DNA of 9,346 nt from Acidobacteriota bacterium (GTDB lineage Bacteria; Acidobacteriota; Terriglobia; Terriglobales; Acidobacteriaceae), in NCBI GenBank assembly GCA_021802085.1, contig JAKAAZ010000143.1:1-9346 (forward strand), given 5' to 3'. A program made the translations under genes and the position numbers. Shown here in pieces: positions 1 through 7,899 of the stretch (its first letter is position 1; each line of letters opens with the position of its first letter). The notes below the pieces were generated by a model. It saw only the letters and a list, made by a program, of their open reading frames with translations. It was not told where the DNA came from and made no database searches.

Positions 1-28
1 CGCCGTCTACCCACTCCGGTTGCGAGTT

Positions 29-1552
29 ATGATTGACCTCCCTGTTCCTGAAGCCCTCACGTTCGACGATGTCCTACTCATTCCCGCCTACAGTGAAGTG
101 GTGCCGACGCAAGTTGGCACGCAGACACAAGTCACCCGCAACATCAGCCTGAACATCCCACTGCTCAGCGCCGCCATGGATACCGTGACGGAATCGCGTC
201 TTGCGATTGCCATGGCGCAACAGGGCGGCATTGGGGTTGTCCATCGCAACCTCTCGATCGAACAGCAGGCCGCGGAAATCGACAAGGTGAAGCGATCGGA
301 AAGTGGCATGATCGTCGATCCGGTCACGATTGCGCCCGAGCAGCTGATTTCCGAAGCGCTGGAAGTGATGCGGCGCTACAAAATCTCCGGCGTTCCGGTC
401 ACCAAGAACAAAAAACTAGTCGGCATCCTGACCAATCGCGATCTGCGTTTTGAAACCCGAACAGACATCCCCGTCGGCGAGGTGATGACGAAGGACAACC
501 TCGTTACTGTGGCCGTCGGCACAACGCTGCAAGAGGCGGAGCAGATCCTGCATCAGCACCGCATCGAAAAGCTGCTGGTGGTGAACGATCAGTACGAATT
601 GAAGGGCCTGATCACGGTCAAGGACATCCAGAAAAAATTGAAATATCCGAACGCCGCGAAAGATACGCAGGGTCGTCTGCGCGTGGCGGCGGCCATTGGC
701 GCCACAGGAGATTTCCTGGAGCGCGCCGGCGAAATGGTGCGCAATCGCGTCGATGCGCTGGCCATCGATTCCGCCCACGGCCACTCATCGCGAGTCTTGG
801 ATGCAATCCGGCTGGTGAAAAAGCATTTCCCCGACATCGACCTGATGGCAGGCAACATCGCCACCTATGAAGGCGCGAAAGCACTGATCGAAGCGGGCGC
901 GGACGCCATTAAGGTTGGCATCGGTCCGGGATCGATTTGCACGACGCGCATGGTGACCGGCGCTGGCATGCCGCAGATCACCGCAATTTCCGAGGCCTAT
1001 CGCGCGGCCAAATCCACCGGCGTTCCCGTCATCGCCGACGGAGGCGTCAAGTACTCCGGCGACGTGACGAAAGCCATCGCCGCGGGGGCCAGCACGGTCA
1101 TGATCGGCTCGCTATTTGCCGGTGTCGATGAGAGTCCGGGCGAGACGATTCTCTTCCAGGGCCGCTCATTCAAGACCTATCGCGGCATGGGTTCTATCTC
1201 CGCTATGTCTCAGGGCTCCGGCGAGCGCTATTTCCAAAGCTCACGCGACCTGGGAGAGCAGGGCGAAGCCTCCGGTACCGTTGTCTCCCGCGAAGGCAGC
1301 GAGCAAAACCGGCTGGGAAAATATGTGCCCGAAGGCATCGAAGGCCGCGTGCCGTATCGTGGACCCTTGGAAGCCATGGTTTATCAGTTGGTCGGCGGCC
1401 TGCGCTCCGGCATGGGCTACCTCGGTTGCTGCACCATCGCTGAGTTGCAAGAGAACGCGCGCTTTATTCGCATCTCCAATGCCGGTCTCCGCGAGAGCCA
1501 CGTGCACGACGTCATCATCACTCGCGAAGCGCCGAACTACCATGTAGAGTGA
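29..1552 (+). CDS. guaB: Inosine-5'-monophosphate dehydrogenase
   Basis: This enzyme oxidises IMP to XMP with NAD+, the committed cytoplasmic step of guanine nucleotide synthesis. The 507-residue product has the full family architecture: an N-terminal TFDDVLL strand, a TIM barrel interrupted by two CBS domains (about residues 94-147 and 152-207), and the catalytic loop GPGSICTTR with the nucleophile at Cys304 (Cys305 in E. coli). The phosphate-binding DGGVKYSGD segment and the flap residues Arg400-Tyr401 follow. The flap is longer than usual: about 29 residues separate RYFQ from VPEGIEGR, against about 8 in E. coli. I chose the ATG at 29; a TTG at 20 is also in frame, but neither has a clear Shine-Dalgarno sequence. 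The promoter would lie left of the window. The next gene is separated by 157 bases and is functionally unrelated. Identification is very secure. Confidence 0.97.
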   Translation: MIDLPVPEALTFDDVLLIPAYSEVVPTQVGTQTQVTRNISLNIPLLSAAMDTVTESRLAIAMAQQGGIGVVHRNLSIEQQAAEIDKVKRSESGMIVDPVTIAPEQLISEALEVMRRYKISGVPVTKNKKLVGILTNRDLRFETRTDIPVGEVMTKDNLVTVAVGTTLQEAEQILHQHRIEKLLVVNDQYELKGLITVKDIQKKLKYPNAAKDTQGRLRVAAAIGATGDFLERAGEMVRNRVDALAIDSAHGHSSRVLDAIRLVKKHFPDIDLMAGNIATYEGAKALIEAGADAIKVGIGPGSICTTRMVTGAGMPQITAISEAYRAAKSTGVPVIADGGVKYSGDVTKAIAAGASTVMIGSLFAGVDESPGETILFQGRSFKTYRGMGSISAMSQGSGERYFQSSRDLGEQGEASGTVVSREGSEQNRLGKYVPEGIEGRVPYRGPLEAMVYQLVGGLRSGMGYLGCCTIAELQENARFIRISNAGLRESHVHDVIITREAPNYHVE

Positions 1553-1709
1553 TTGGCACAGACTATACTGTTGAGCGCGTGGATTCCACCAACATTTGCG
1601 TTGCCTGGATCGCAGTCTCGTCCCTGGTATTTTGTTCTCGGGACGCAGCCGATCTGCGCCTCAACCGCTTGAATGTCGGAATCATGTCGGCGCCAAAGAA
1701 AGAGAGAAC

Positions 1710-4013
1710 ATGACAAAGATCATGCCCAATCACATGACAAGACTGCGATTCGTTGTCACCTGCGGGATCGCGTTCTTCGCGTTGCTTCCTGCTGTTTTGG
1801 TTTCTCCAACGTCAGTCCGCGCGCAACAGGCGCAACCAGCAGTCGGCGCAGACGCAATCTACCGGCAGGCAAATGCGCCGATCGAGAAGCGCGTGGATGA
1901 CCTGCTGGGCCGTATGACGCTGGAAGAGAAGGTGCGGCAACTCGATCTGTATGCCGGAGCCAAGGCCCTGGTGGACAAGCGGAAAGACTCCACGCATGCC
2001 GCGGCCGATGCAGTCTTTCTTCCGGAGAAGGCGCAGGCGCTGTTTGGGGACCTTGGCGTGGGCGGCATTCACGATCTGTATCCGACGCCGGAACAATCCA
2101 ATGCCATCCAGCGCTGGGCGATCTCGCACAATCGTCTCGGCATCCCTGTTCTGTTCATCGAGGAAGGGCTGCATGGATTCGACACGGGAACGGTGTTTCC
2201 GGCGCCGATCAATCTTGCCGCGACCTGGAACCCGATGATCGCGCGACAGACGGGCGCAGCCATTGCATCCGAGGCGCGCGCCACTGGCGTCGGCATGATT
2301 CTTGCTCCCGTGCTGGACGTTGCCCGCGATCCTCGCTGGGGCCGCGTCGAAGAAGATTTCGGAGAAGACCCATACCTCACCGGACAGCTTGGTCTGGCGT
2401 ATGCGCGCGGCGCACAAGGCGAGAGCCTGAACAGCGATGCCACCGTGGTCGCCGAGCCCAAACACTTTGTCGGGCATGGTTCTCCGGAGGGTGGCACGAA
2501 TACCTCGCCGGTGCACATTGGCGAGCGCGAGTTGCGTACCGTGATGCTGAAGTCGTTTGAACCCGCGATTCGTCAGGGGCACGCCATGGGGGTGATGGCC
2601 GCCTACCACGAGATTGATGGAATCCCAATCACCGACGATCCCTTCGTGCTGAAAACCATCCTGCGTCAGGAATGGGGTTTCCAGGGATTCGTGCTTTCTG
2701 ATTTGGGTGCGATCCGGCGCCTGTATACGGTTCACGATGTCGCTGCAACGCCGAAGGACGCGGTTTGTATGGCGATTCGTTCCGGCGTGGATATGCAGTT
2801 TTACGACTTCGACCACGATGTATTTCAAAACGCGTTGATTGATTGCGTGCGCGAGGGTTCCTTGTCGCAGGCGGACCTGGACGAGGCGGTTCGGTCCGTG
2901 CTGCGCGTGAAGTTTGCTCTCGGTCTGTTCGATCAACCTTTCGTGGATTCCGGGTTGAACGCAAAGGTTCACCGGTCGCAGGCCCACCTTGCTGTCTCGC
3001 TGGAGTCGGCACGTGAATCCATGACGCTGCTGAAGAATAACGGCAACCTGCTGCCGCTGTCGAAATCCATCCAGCGTATTGCCGTCATCGGACCCAACGC
3101 GGATGTGGCGCGGTATGGCGACTATGAAATGGAGTCGAATGGCGAGCGGATCAGCATGCTCCAGGGCATCCGTTTGATGGTTCCGCAATCGACGGTCACC
3201 TTCGATGCGGGAAAAGATATTCCGTCCGCTGTCGCCATCGCGAAACAGGCAGACATCGTGATCCTGGGCATGGGAGAAAAACAAGGCATTTCGGGCGAAG
3301 GCTTCGACCGATCCAACCTTGACCTGCCGGGTAATCAGGAACAACTGCTGGAAGCGGTCGTGGCGACGGGCAAGCCCGTCGTTCTGGTGCTGGAAAACGG
3401 CAGACCTTTAACGATCGGCTGGGCAAAGGAGCATGTCCCCGCCATTCTCGAAGCGTGGTATCCGGGAGAATTCGGAGGAAAAGCCATTGCGGAAACGCTC
3501 TTTGGCGACAACAATCCAGCCGGGCGCTTGACCATCACCTTTCCGCGCAGCACCGGGCAGCTGCCCGACTTCTACAACAGCGATCCTTCGCGGATGGAGA
3601 AATATGTCGACGATAACGGCAAGCCGCTGTTCCCGTTTGGATTCGGTCTTAGCTACACAACCTTCCGCTACGGCCATCTGGCGGTCGAGCCTCCCGCGCC
3701 TGGCAGCCACGACGATGTTCAGGTAACCGTGGAGGTTACAAATACCGGAAGCAGGGAAGGCGACGAAGTTGCCCAGTTGTATATGCGGGAAGATGTGACC
3801 AGCGTCGAGACGCCTCGCCGATCGCTGGAGGGGTTCTCCCGGATCCATCTCAAGCCGCAAGAAACAAAGACGGTCTCCTTCCGCATCCCGCAGGAACAGC
3901 TTGCAGTCTGGAACGTCGAAAGGGAATGGGCCGTCGAGCCTGGGACTTTCACGCTCTGGGCAGGAGGGTCCTCAGAGGCTTCGCTGACGGCGAAATTTCT
4001 TCTAAAACCGTGA
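1710..4013 (+). CDS. Secreted glycoside hydrolase family 3 beta-glucosidase (BglX-like)
   Basis: Predicted exported exo-acting glycosidase that releases sugars from the non-reducing end of beta-linked oligosaccharides. The 767-residue product starts with a signal peptide (basic n-region, hydrophobic stretch about residues 13-31, probable cleavage after Val-Arg-Ala38), so it acts in the periplasm or outside. The GH3 N-terminal barrel follows (about 50-350), with substrate-binding Lys251-His252 and the nucleophile Asp331 in VLSDLGAI, which resembles SDHGAI of E. coli BglX. The GH3 C-terminal domain (about 435-640) carries Glu523 and Glu530 in the GEKQGISGEGFDR segment, one of which may be the acid/base. 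A fibronectin-III-like domain (about 665-757) ends the protein. I chose the ATG at 1710, preceded by AAGAAAGAGAG, because it gives a clean signal peptide; an upstream TTG at 1596 would bury it behind 38 residues. Glucosidase versus xylosidase specificity cannot be read from sequence. No transporter or sugar regulator is adjacent. Confidence 0.92.
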   Translation: MTKIMPNHMTRLRFVVTCGIAFFALLPAVLVSPTSVRAQQAQPAVGADAIYRQANAPIEKRVDDLLGRMTLEEKVRQLDLYAGAKALVDKRKDSTHAAADAVFLPEKAQALFGDLGVGGIHDLYPTPEQSNAIQRWAISHNRLGIPVLFIEEGLHGFDTGTVFPAPINLAATWNPMIARQTGAAIASEARATGVGMILAPVLDVARDPRWGRVEEDFGEDPYLTGQLGLAYARGAQGESLNSDATVVAEPKHFVGHGSPEGGTNTSPVHIGERELRTVMLKSFEPAIRQGHAMGVMAAYHEIDGIPITDDPFVLKTILRQEWGFQGFVLSDLGAIRRLYTVHDVAATPKDAVCMAIRSGVDMQFYDFDHDVFQNALIDCVREGSLSQADLDEAVRSVLRVKFALGLFDQPFVDSGLNAKVHRSQAHLAVSLESARESMTLLKNNGNLLPLSKSIQRIAVIGPNADVARYGDYEMESNGERISMLQGIRLMVPQSTVTFDAGKDIPSAVAIAKQADIVILGMGEKQGISGEGFDRSNLDLPGNQEQLLEAVVATGKPVVLVLENGRPLTIGWAKEHVPAILEAWYPGEFGGKAIAETLFGDNNPAGRLTITFPRSTGQLPDFYNSDPSRMEKYVDDNGKPLFPFGFGLSYTTFRYGHLAVEPPAPGSHDDVQVTVEVTNTGSREGDEVAQLYMREDVTSVETPRRSLEGFSRIHLKPQETKTVSFRIPQEQLAVWNVEREWAVEPGTFTLWAGGSSEASLTAKFLLKP

Positions 4014-4275
4014 CGAGGAGTCGGAGGATTTTTTTAGAGCCGCCGCAACTCGCCAGAGGTCCTTGCCCAAGAGCAATGGCTCGCATTTCGATTTGCTGCT
4101 CGACTTGGGATGCGTCGCGGCCTCCCCCCTGATTCCGTTCGCGGTGGCAGGCAGTCTAGCAGTCTATTGGAGTTGACCGGCACAACCAGCTTCGAGATCA
4201 GGACCGGCAGCCGCCGATGCAGGAAAACTGCCGAATAACGGCTTCATTGCTGTGCCAGCCCGCGCGTTGATTGCA
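4014..4275. other. Intergenic region between convergent genes
   Basis: This 262-base gap separates the converging GH3 and lyase genes. I see no plausible gene. A run of seven T at about 4029-4035 lies just after the GH3 stop but has no convincing stem before it. A short stem (GCCG at 4230-4233 pairing with CGGC at 4239-4242, loop AATAA) reads on the minus strand as a hairpin followed by AGTTTTCC, and could be a weak terminator for the lyase gene. A tandem-like AGTCTAGCAGTCTA sits near 4153-4166. None of these is strong. Confidence 0.4.
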
Positions 4276-5145
4276 TTACACGACCACTTTTCCTTGCTCT
4301 GCCCGCAACTTGTCCCATTTCGCCGCGCCCAGACGCTGAAAAATATCTTTGACGGCCAAAGTATTTGGAAAATGCAGCGGATCGCGCGAGGTCCGAACGG
4401 TGTCGAGCGCCGAATCGTACGCGGCAATAGCTGCGCCCAGCAGTACATCCGACAGCAGTACGACCCTGTATCCCAGGCTCTCCACGTCAGCCAGAGAGAG
4501 TAAAGGACTTTTTCCACCCAGCAGCATGTTCAAAACGCACGGGCCTTGCACGCGCTGCGGAATCTGCTCCATCTGCTCCATCGACTCAGGCGCTTCCACC
4601 AGTGCCAGATCGGCCCCCACCGCAAGCGCGGCGTTGGCGCGCGCAATCGCTTCCTCAAATCCCATCACGGCGTTGCAGTCGGTCCGGGCGATGATGATGA
4701 AATCCGGGTCTAGCCGCGCGCTCACCGCAGCTCGAATTTTGCTGACGAATTCATCCCGTGGAATGACCTGTTTTTTATCGAGGTGCCCGCATTTTTTTGG
4801 AAATACCTGGTCTTCGATGTGAATTCCGGCAGCCCCATGCCGTTCATATTCGTGGACGGTCCGCGCCATGTTGAGTTCATTGCCATATCCGGTGTCTGCA
4901 TCGGCGATGACCGGGATCTTTACCGTTGCGGCCATTGCCGACGCATTGGCCACCATCTCCGACATCGTTGCCAGGCCGTAGTCCGGCAGGCCAAGACGGC
5001 TGGCGGAGGTCCCCATGCCGGTCATATAAATTGCGGAGAAACCGGCCAATTCCACAGCTTTGGCGGAGAGGCAATCGAAAGCACCCGGCGCAACAATAAA
5101 CTCGTTATTCAAAAGCAACTGACGTAACCGGCCTGCCGAATTCAT
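4276..5145 (-). CDS. Isocitrate lyase/PEP mutase superfamily lyase (2-methylisocitrate or dimethylmalate lyase-like)
   Basis: A 289-residue cytoplasmic TIM-barrel enzyme of the isocitrate lyase / phosphoenolpyruvate mutase superfamily, which makes or breaks C-C or P-C bonds next to an alpha-keto or enolate group using Mg2+. Visible hallmarks are the N-terminal APGAFDCLSA segment, the MTGMGTSAS loop, the metal-binding ADADTGYG (Asp82, Asp84), Glu111-Asp112 in HIEDQ, and the gating loop KKCGH with catalytic-type Cys119. The Cys loop favours a lyase (2-methylisocitrate lyase, 2,3-dimethylmalate lyase) over PEP mutase or phosphonopyruvate hydrolase; such proteins are often annotated as oxaloacetate decarboxylase or carboxyphosphonoenolpyruvate mutase. 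The start at 5145 has GAGGAG about 7 bases upstream; an in-frame ATG 33 codons earlier lacks family similarity. No prp or phosphonate genes are nearby, so the substrate is undetermined. The family call is secure, the reaction is not. Confidence 0.88.
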   Translation of the reverse strand: MNSAGRLRQLLLNNEFIVAPGAFDCLSAKAVELAGFSAIYMTGMGTSASRLGLPDYGLATMSEMVANASAMAATVKIPVIADADTGYGNELNMARTVHEYERHGAAGIHIEDQVFPKKCGHLDKKQVIPRDEFVSKIRAAVSARLDPDFIIIARTDCNAVMGFEEAIARANAALAVGADLALVEAPESMEQMEQIPQRVQGPCVLNMLLGGKSPLLSLADVESLGYRVVLLSDVLLGAAIAAYDSALDTVRTSRDPLHFPNTLAVKDIFQRLGAAKWDKLRAEQGKVVV

Positions 5146-5615
5146 TGGGAACTCCTCACTTGGCACACTACAAAGATGGTTTCTCCGCTGCTTTACTTGC
5201 GGTATGGACGATATGAAGCTGGGAAGCGACATCGATGAGGGCACCCCGTTGCAATAGATATAACGACACAGCCTGAAAATACTCTGAAGAAATCCTCATT
5301 TTGTGCGCGCAATGGAATCCGAAGAAAACGCGGACCCATCTCCTGTTTAGAGAGTTCTATCGATCTCTTATGTGTGTAAGACTCGTATTGTCAAAAAAAG
5401 TATGTCGAACGCCGCATAAAAATATTCCAGGGAACGGCGGGATGTGAAAAATACGATGGCGGCAGGGATATGTCCCGTGCTGATTGGCATCTGCCGGGAT
5501 GGGTTCTCTATACGCGCGGCGGGATCGAGCGGTTCCCGTGCCTGCCTACCGTTTTATCTTTCGCTGGATTCGACCGCTTCGGTTTTGTCCGCGCTGCGAC
5601 GGTTGTTCGCTGGCG
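5146..5615. other. 470-base region without a recognisable gene
   Basis: This region lies between the lyase start and the thiM stop, both genes being on the minus strand. The part from about 5260 to 5440 is AT-richer than its surroundings, with A runs near 5394-5399 and 5418-5422, typical of a promoter region. Open frames on the plus strand from about 5444 run into antisense thiM and resemble no family I know, so I do not call them genes. No tRNA, no convincing riboswitch and no strong terminator is visible. Confidence 0.5.
5367..5394 (-). promoter_or_regulatory. Candidate sigma70-type promoter for the lyase gene
   Basis: On the minus strand a perfect TTGACA (-35) at 5394-5389 is followed after 16 bases by CATAAG (4 of 6 matches to TATAAT) at 5372-5367. 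It points at the lyase gene and would give a 5' leader of roughly 215 bases before the start at 5145. The -10 match is only fair, so this is tentative. Confidence 0.3.
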
Positions 5616-6415
5616 CTACCCTTCGATGCGTACTCCCGCCCGCAATACATCGTCGGTGAGACCTGCCAGGGCATCGTAGAGATAAATCTGAAACGTTCCT
5701 GGACCTTGCGCCCGTTGCGCGGCAATTTGTCCCGCCAAACCATACGCGACAAGCGCGGCTGTGGTTGCGGTAATGGAATCCCGTTCAACATCTGCGCAGG
5801 CGGCCACGACGGAAGTTGCCATGCAGCCAGTGCCGGTAACCGTCGCCATCATCGGATGTCCATTCGCGACGCGCATCAGGCGCATGCCATCCGTCACCAC
5901 ATCCACTGGCCCGGTCACGGCCGCTGCACAGCCAAACTGTTTGGCAAATTCTGAAGCCACTGCGGCTGCATCTCCGGTCGAGTCGATCGATTCGACGCCT
6001 CTGATTCTGGCGTCCAGGCCAGCCAGAGCCGTGATCTCCGCCACATTGCCGCGCACGATCGCGACGGATAGTTCATTGAGCAAGCGATGGGCGCTTCTCG
6101 TTCGCAACTGTGTGGCGCCGGCTTCCACAGGATCCAGAACAATGGGAATTCCCATTGATTCGCGCGGCGGCCCGCCAGAACCATCGCTTCCACCTGTTCG
6201 GGCCACAGGGTTCCAAGGTTCAGCACAAGGGCGCTGGCGGCGACCATCTCCGCCACTTCCTCTATGGCATGTGCCATCACTGGCAGCGCGCCCATGCAAA
6301 GGGTGATGTTCGCAGTTGCATTCATGACCACAAAGTTGGTGATGTGATGCACCAGTGGACGTCTGCTCCGGACCTTCGCGATCACCTCGCACGCAGTCTG
6401 TGTCGTGTCGTTCAT
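5616..6415 (-). pseudogene. thiM: Hydroxyethylthiazole kinase, frameshifted
   Basis: ThiM phosphorylates 4-methyl-5-(2-hydroxyethyl)thiazole in thiamin salvage. The N-terminal part (6415 to about 6158, 86 codons) shows the family motifs HHITNFVVMN, GALPVMAHA and LVLNLGTL. After AGRRAN the frame is lost, and the rest continues in another frame from about 6157 to the TAG at 5616. That part carries GIPIVLDPVEAGAT, the RGNVAEI motif, and the C-terminal catalytic TGTGCMATS with its Cys. Restoring one base between 6155 and 6157 gives a 266-residue protein, the normal ThiM length with no other defect. As read, translation would stop at 5915, giving a 166-residue product without the active-site Cys. 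The start at 6415 has AGAGG about 6 bases upstream. A single lesion in an otherwise intact gene means either a recent mutation or a sequencing error. No thiE or thiD gene is adjacent. Confidence 0.9.
6140..6157. repeat. 18-bp perfect palindrome at the thiM frameshift
   Basis: The sequence CAATGGGAATTCCCATTG is its own reverse complement. It lies inside thiM, and its right edge coincides with the place where one base is missing. On the coding strand the expected CAAATG reads CAATG, so loss of one A from a run of three would explain both the frameshift and the outermost base pair of the palindrome. Confidence 0.85.
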
Positions 6416-6654
6416 ATGCAGCCTCTAGCTAGCTGTATCAATGCGCAGGCGGAATCCTATGCGCCGCGGCGCGGCGTGCTGACGTGACGCCTTGCCGCCC
6501 GGATGCCCATGCAACGATGGATTCCGGCGACTGCGTCGCGCAGGCTCAATGGACGTGATATGGCGCACATACAACCATACGTGGATTTATGGATAGTGAA
6601 GTTCAGGATTCTTTGCAGGAAAACCGTGCAGCTGTGTGGAAGGAACATGGTTTC
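6416..6654. other. Divergent intergenic region between thiM and the cytochrome operon
   Basis: This 239-base gap must contain the promoters for both thiM (leftward) and the cytochrome operon (rightward), but I find no convincing -35/-10 pair for either. A 12-bp perfect palindrome, GCGCCGCGGCGC, sits at 6461-6472, and an overlapping CTAGCTAGCT sits just upstream of thiM. I looked for a TPP riboswitch ahead of thiM and saw no conserved CTGAGA or similar core element. An in-frame ATG at 6589 would lengthen the cytochrome but has poor support. Confidence 0.45.
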
Positions 6655-7125
6655 ATGAGCGTCTTCAAAGATTCAGGACATCTTTTCCGATTGGCCGCGC
6701 TCTATGCAATTGGCACATTGACATTTCTGGGGATACGCGCCTTTTTTGTTCCGCGAAGCTTTGGGCAATATGGACACTACCGCGGAGCCGCCATCACGGA
6801 GATTGCCGCCCATCCGATCCATTACGCCGGCCATCAGGCTTGCGAGACCTGCCACACCGACGTCCAGGAAATCAAAAAGAGCGGCATGCACGCGCAAGTC
6901 AACTGCGAGGCCTGCCATGGCCCGCTGGCAAAGCATGCCGATGACCCTTCCATCCAGCCTGCCAAGCTGGACACCGCTGTGCTGTGTGTCCGCTGTCACG
7001 CAGCCAGCGCCGCCAGGCCGAAGAACTTCCCCCAAGTGGCGGCGGTCGACCACTCCAATGGCGTTCCCTGTGAGACCTGCCACCAACCGCACAGCCCGGC
7101 CATCGGCGCAGGAGGCGCGAAATGA
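6655..7125 (+). CDS. Membrane-anchored tetraheme cytochrome c
   Basis: A 156-residue electron-transfer protein predicted to sit on the periplasmic face of the inner membrane. One hydrophobic segment (about residues 10-32) near the N-terminus should act as an export signal and anchor. The periplasmic part has four CxxCH heme-c motifs: CETCH (Cys63/66, His67), CEACH (84/87, 88), CVRCH (111/114, 115) and CETCH (139/142, 143). Extra histidines (41, 53, 60, 79, 94, 133, 146) could provide distal ligands. I chose the ATG at 6655, with AAGGA ten bases upstream, because it puts the anchor directly at the N-terminus; an in-frame ATG at 6589 would add 22 polar residues. The gene overlaps the next by four bases (ATGA), so the two are translationally coupled. 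By position it matches NrfB or DsrJ, but the heme number (four) differs from typical NrfB (five) and DsrJ (three). Confidence 0.9.
   Translation: MSVFKDSGHLFRLAALYAIGTLTFLGIRAFFVPRSFGQYGHYRGAAITEIAAHPIHYAGHQACETCHTDVQEIKKSGMHAQVNCEACHGPLAKHADDPSIQPAKLDTAVLCVRCHAASAARPKNFPQVAAVDHSNGVPCETCHQPHSPAIGAGGAK
7110..7115 (+). promoter_or_regulatory. Ribosome binding site for the ferredoxin gene
   Basis: GGAGG lies about 6-7 bases before the ATG at 7122, inside the end of the cytochrome gene. It fixes the ferredoxin start and supports coupled translation through the ATGA overlap. Confidence 0.7.
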
Positions 7126-7856
7126 ACATTAGCCGGCGTCAAATGCTGATCTTGCTGCCTGCCGCGGCTGTCGCATGGGAATCTGTGCTGGCGGGGACCC
7201 CGGAATCCTCCCCCAACTATAAGATGACCGACCATTGGTGGAGCATGCTGATCGACATTTCCAAATGCATCGGCTGCGGCAACTGTGTCCGGGCCTGCCA
7301 GTCCGAAAATGATGTGCCGGACGGATTCTTCCGCACCTGGGTGGAACGCTACCACGTGACGGACTGGCACCTTGAGAACCCTGAGGTCATCTCGCCCGAC
7401 GGCGGCAAGGAAGGATTTCCCGCCGTCAAAGAAGATGACAACGGGAAGTATTTTTTCGTCCCCAAACTCTGCAACCAGTGTGCGGATTCGCCATGCACCC
7501 AGGTCTGTCCCGTGGGAGCAACCTTTATCAGCCCGGATGGGGTCGTGCTGATTGACCAGACCTATTGTCTGGGTTGCGCCTACTGCGTCCAGGCCTGCCC
7601 CTACGGCTGCCGCTACATTCATCCCCAGAAAAAAGTCGCGGACAAATGCACCCTTTGCTACCACCGGATCACAAAGGGACTCACGACCGCGTGTTGCGAG
7701 GCATGTCCAACCGGCGCGCGCCAACTGGCCGATTTGAAAAATCCCAAGGATCCGATCCACGAATTTCTGCGGACCCACAACGTGCAGATCTTAAAGCCGC
7801 AAATGGCCACGGGCGCAAAGGTTTTCTATAACGATTTGGATGGTTCGGTGCGATAA
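7122..7856 (+). CDS. Tat-exported four-cluster ferredoxin, NrfC/DsrO/PsrB family
   Basis: A 244-residue iron-sulfur subunit that wires a periplasmic redox partner to an NrfD-type membrane subunit. The N-terminus carries a twin-arginine motif, SRRQML (residues 4-9), followed by a hydrophobic stretch ending near Ala24-Gly25, so export in folded form by Tat is expected. Four [4Fe-4S] ligand sets are visible: Cys49/52/55/59, Cys117/120/125/129, Cys149/152/155/159 and Cys176/179/191/195, the usual spacing of this family including the longer gap in the last set. Two further cysteines (163, 192) are probably not ligands. The gene overlaps the cytochrome by four bases and precedes the NrfD-like gene by 43 bases. 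Length and cysteine pattern fit NrfC, DsrO and PsrB equally well. No molybdopterin catalytic subunit, the usual partner of PsrB-type proteins, is in view. Confidence 0.93.
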   Translation: MNISRRQMLILLPAAAVAWESVLAGTPESSPNYKMTDHWWSMLIDISKCIGCGNCVRACQSENDVPDGFFRTWVERYHVTDWHLENPEVISPDGGKEGFPAVKEDDNGKYFFVPKLCNQCADSPCTQVCPVGATFISPDGVVLIDQTYCLGCAYCVQACPYGCRYIHPQKKVADKCTLCYHRITKGLTTACCEACPTGARQLADLKNPKDPIHEFLRTHNVQILKPQMATGAKVFYNDLDGSVR

Positions 7857-7883
7857 GCGCCTGCTAAACACATGGGTGCATTG

Positions 7884-7890
7884 AAGGAGA
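7884..7890 (+). promoter_or_regulatory. Ribosome binding site deciding the NrfD-like start
   Basis: AAGGAGA, a near-perfect Shine-Dalgarno sequence, lies nine bases before the ATG at 7900. The in-frame TTG at 7891 directly abuts it and is therefore unlikely to be the start. Confidence 0.75.
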
Positions 7891-7899
7891 TTGGCAACT

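Noticed and set aside
1596..1709. Upstream TTG start extending the GH3 protein by 38 residues
   Set aside because: It would place a non-homologous stretch before an obvious signal peptide; the ATG at 1710 gives a normal export signal.
1812..3344. A 510-codon open frame on the minus strand, antisense to the GH3 gene
   Set aside because: It has no family-like motifs and lies entirely within a strongly supported GH3 gene; long antisense frames are common in GC-rich DNA.
5146..5244. 33-codon N-terminal extension of the lyase
   Set aside because: The extension is unlike the family, and the ATG at 5145 has a GAGGAG ribosome binding site at good distance.
5761..6306. 181-codon open frame on the plus strand opposite thiM
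   Set aside because: It is a shadow of thiM, whose motifs are clear on the minus strand; the Ser/Pro/Arg-rich product matches nothing known to me.
6416..6600. Possible TPP riboswitch upstream of thiM
   Set aside because: The conserved CTGAGA and GATAATGCCAGCG-type core sequences are absent on the minus strand.
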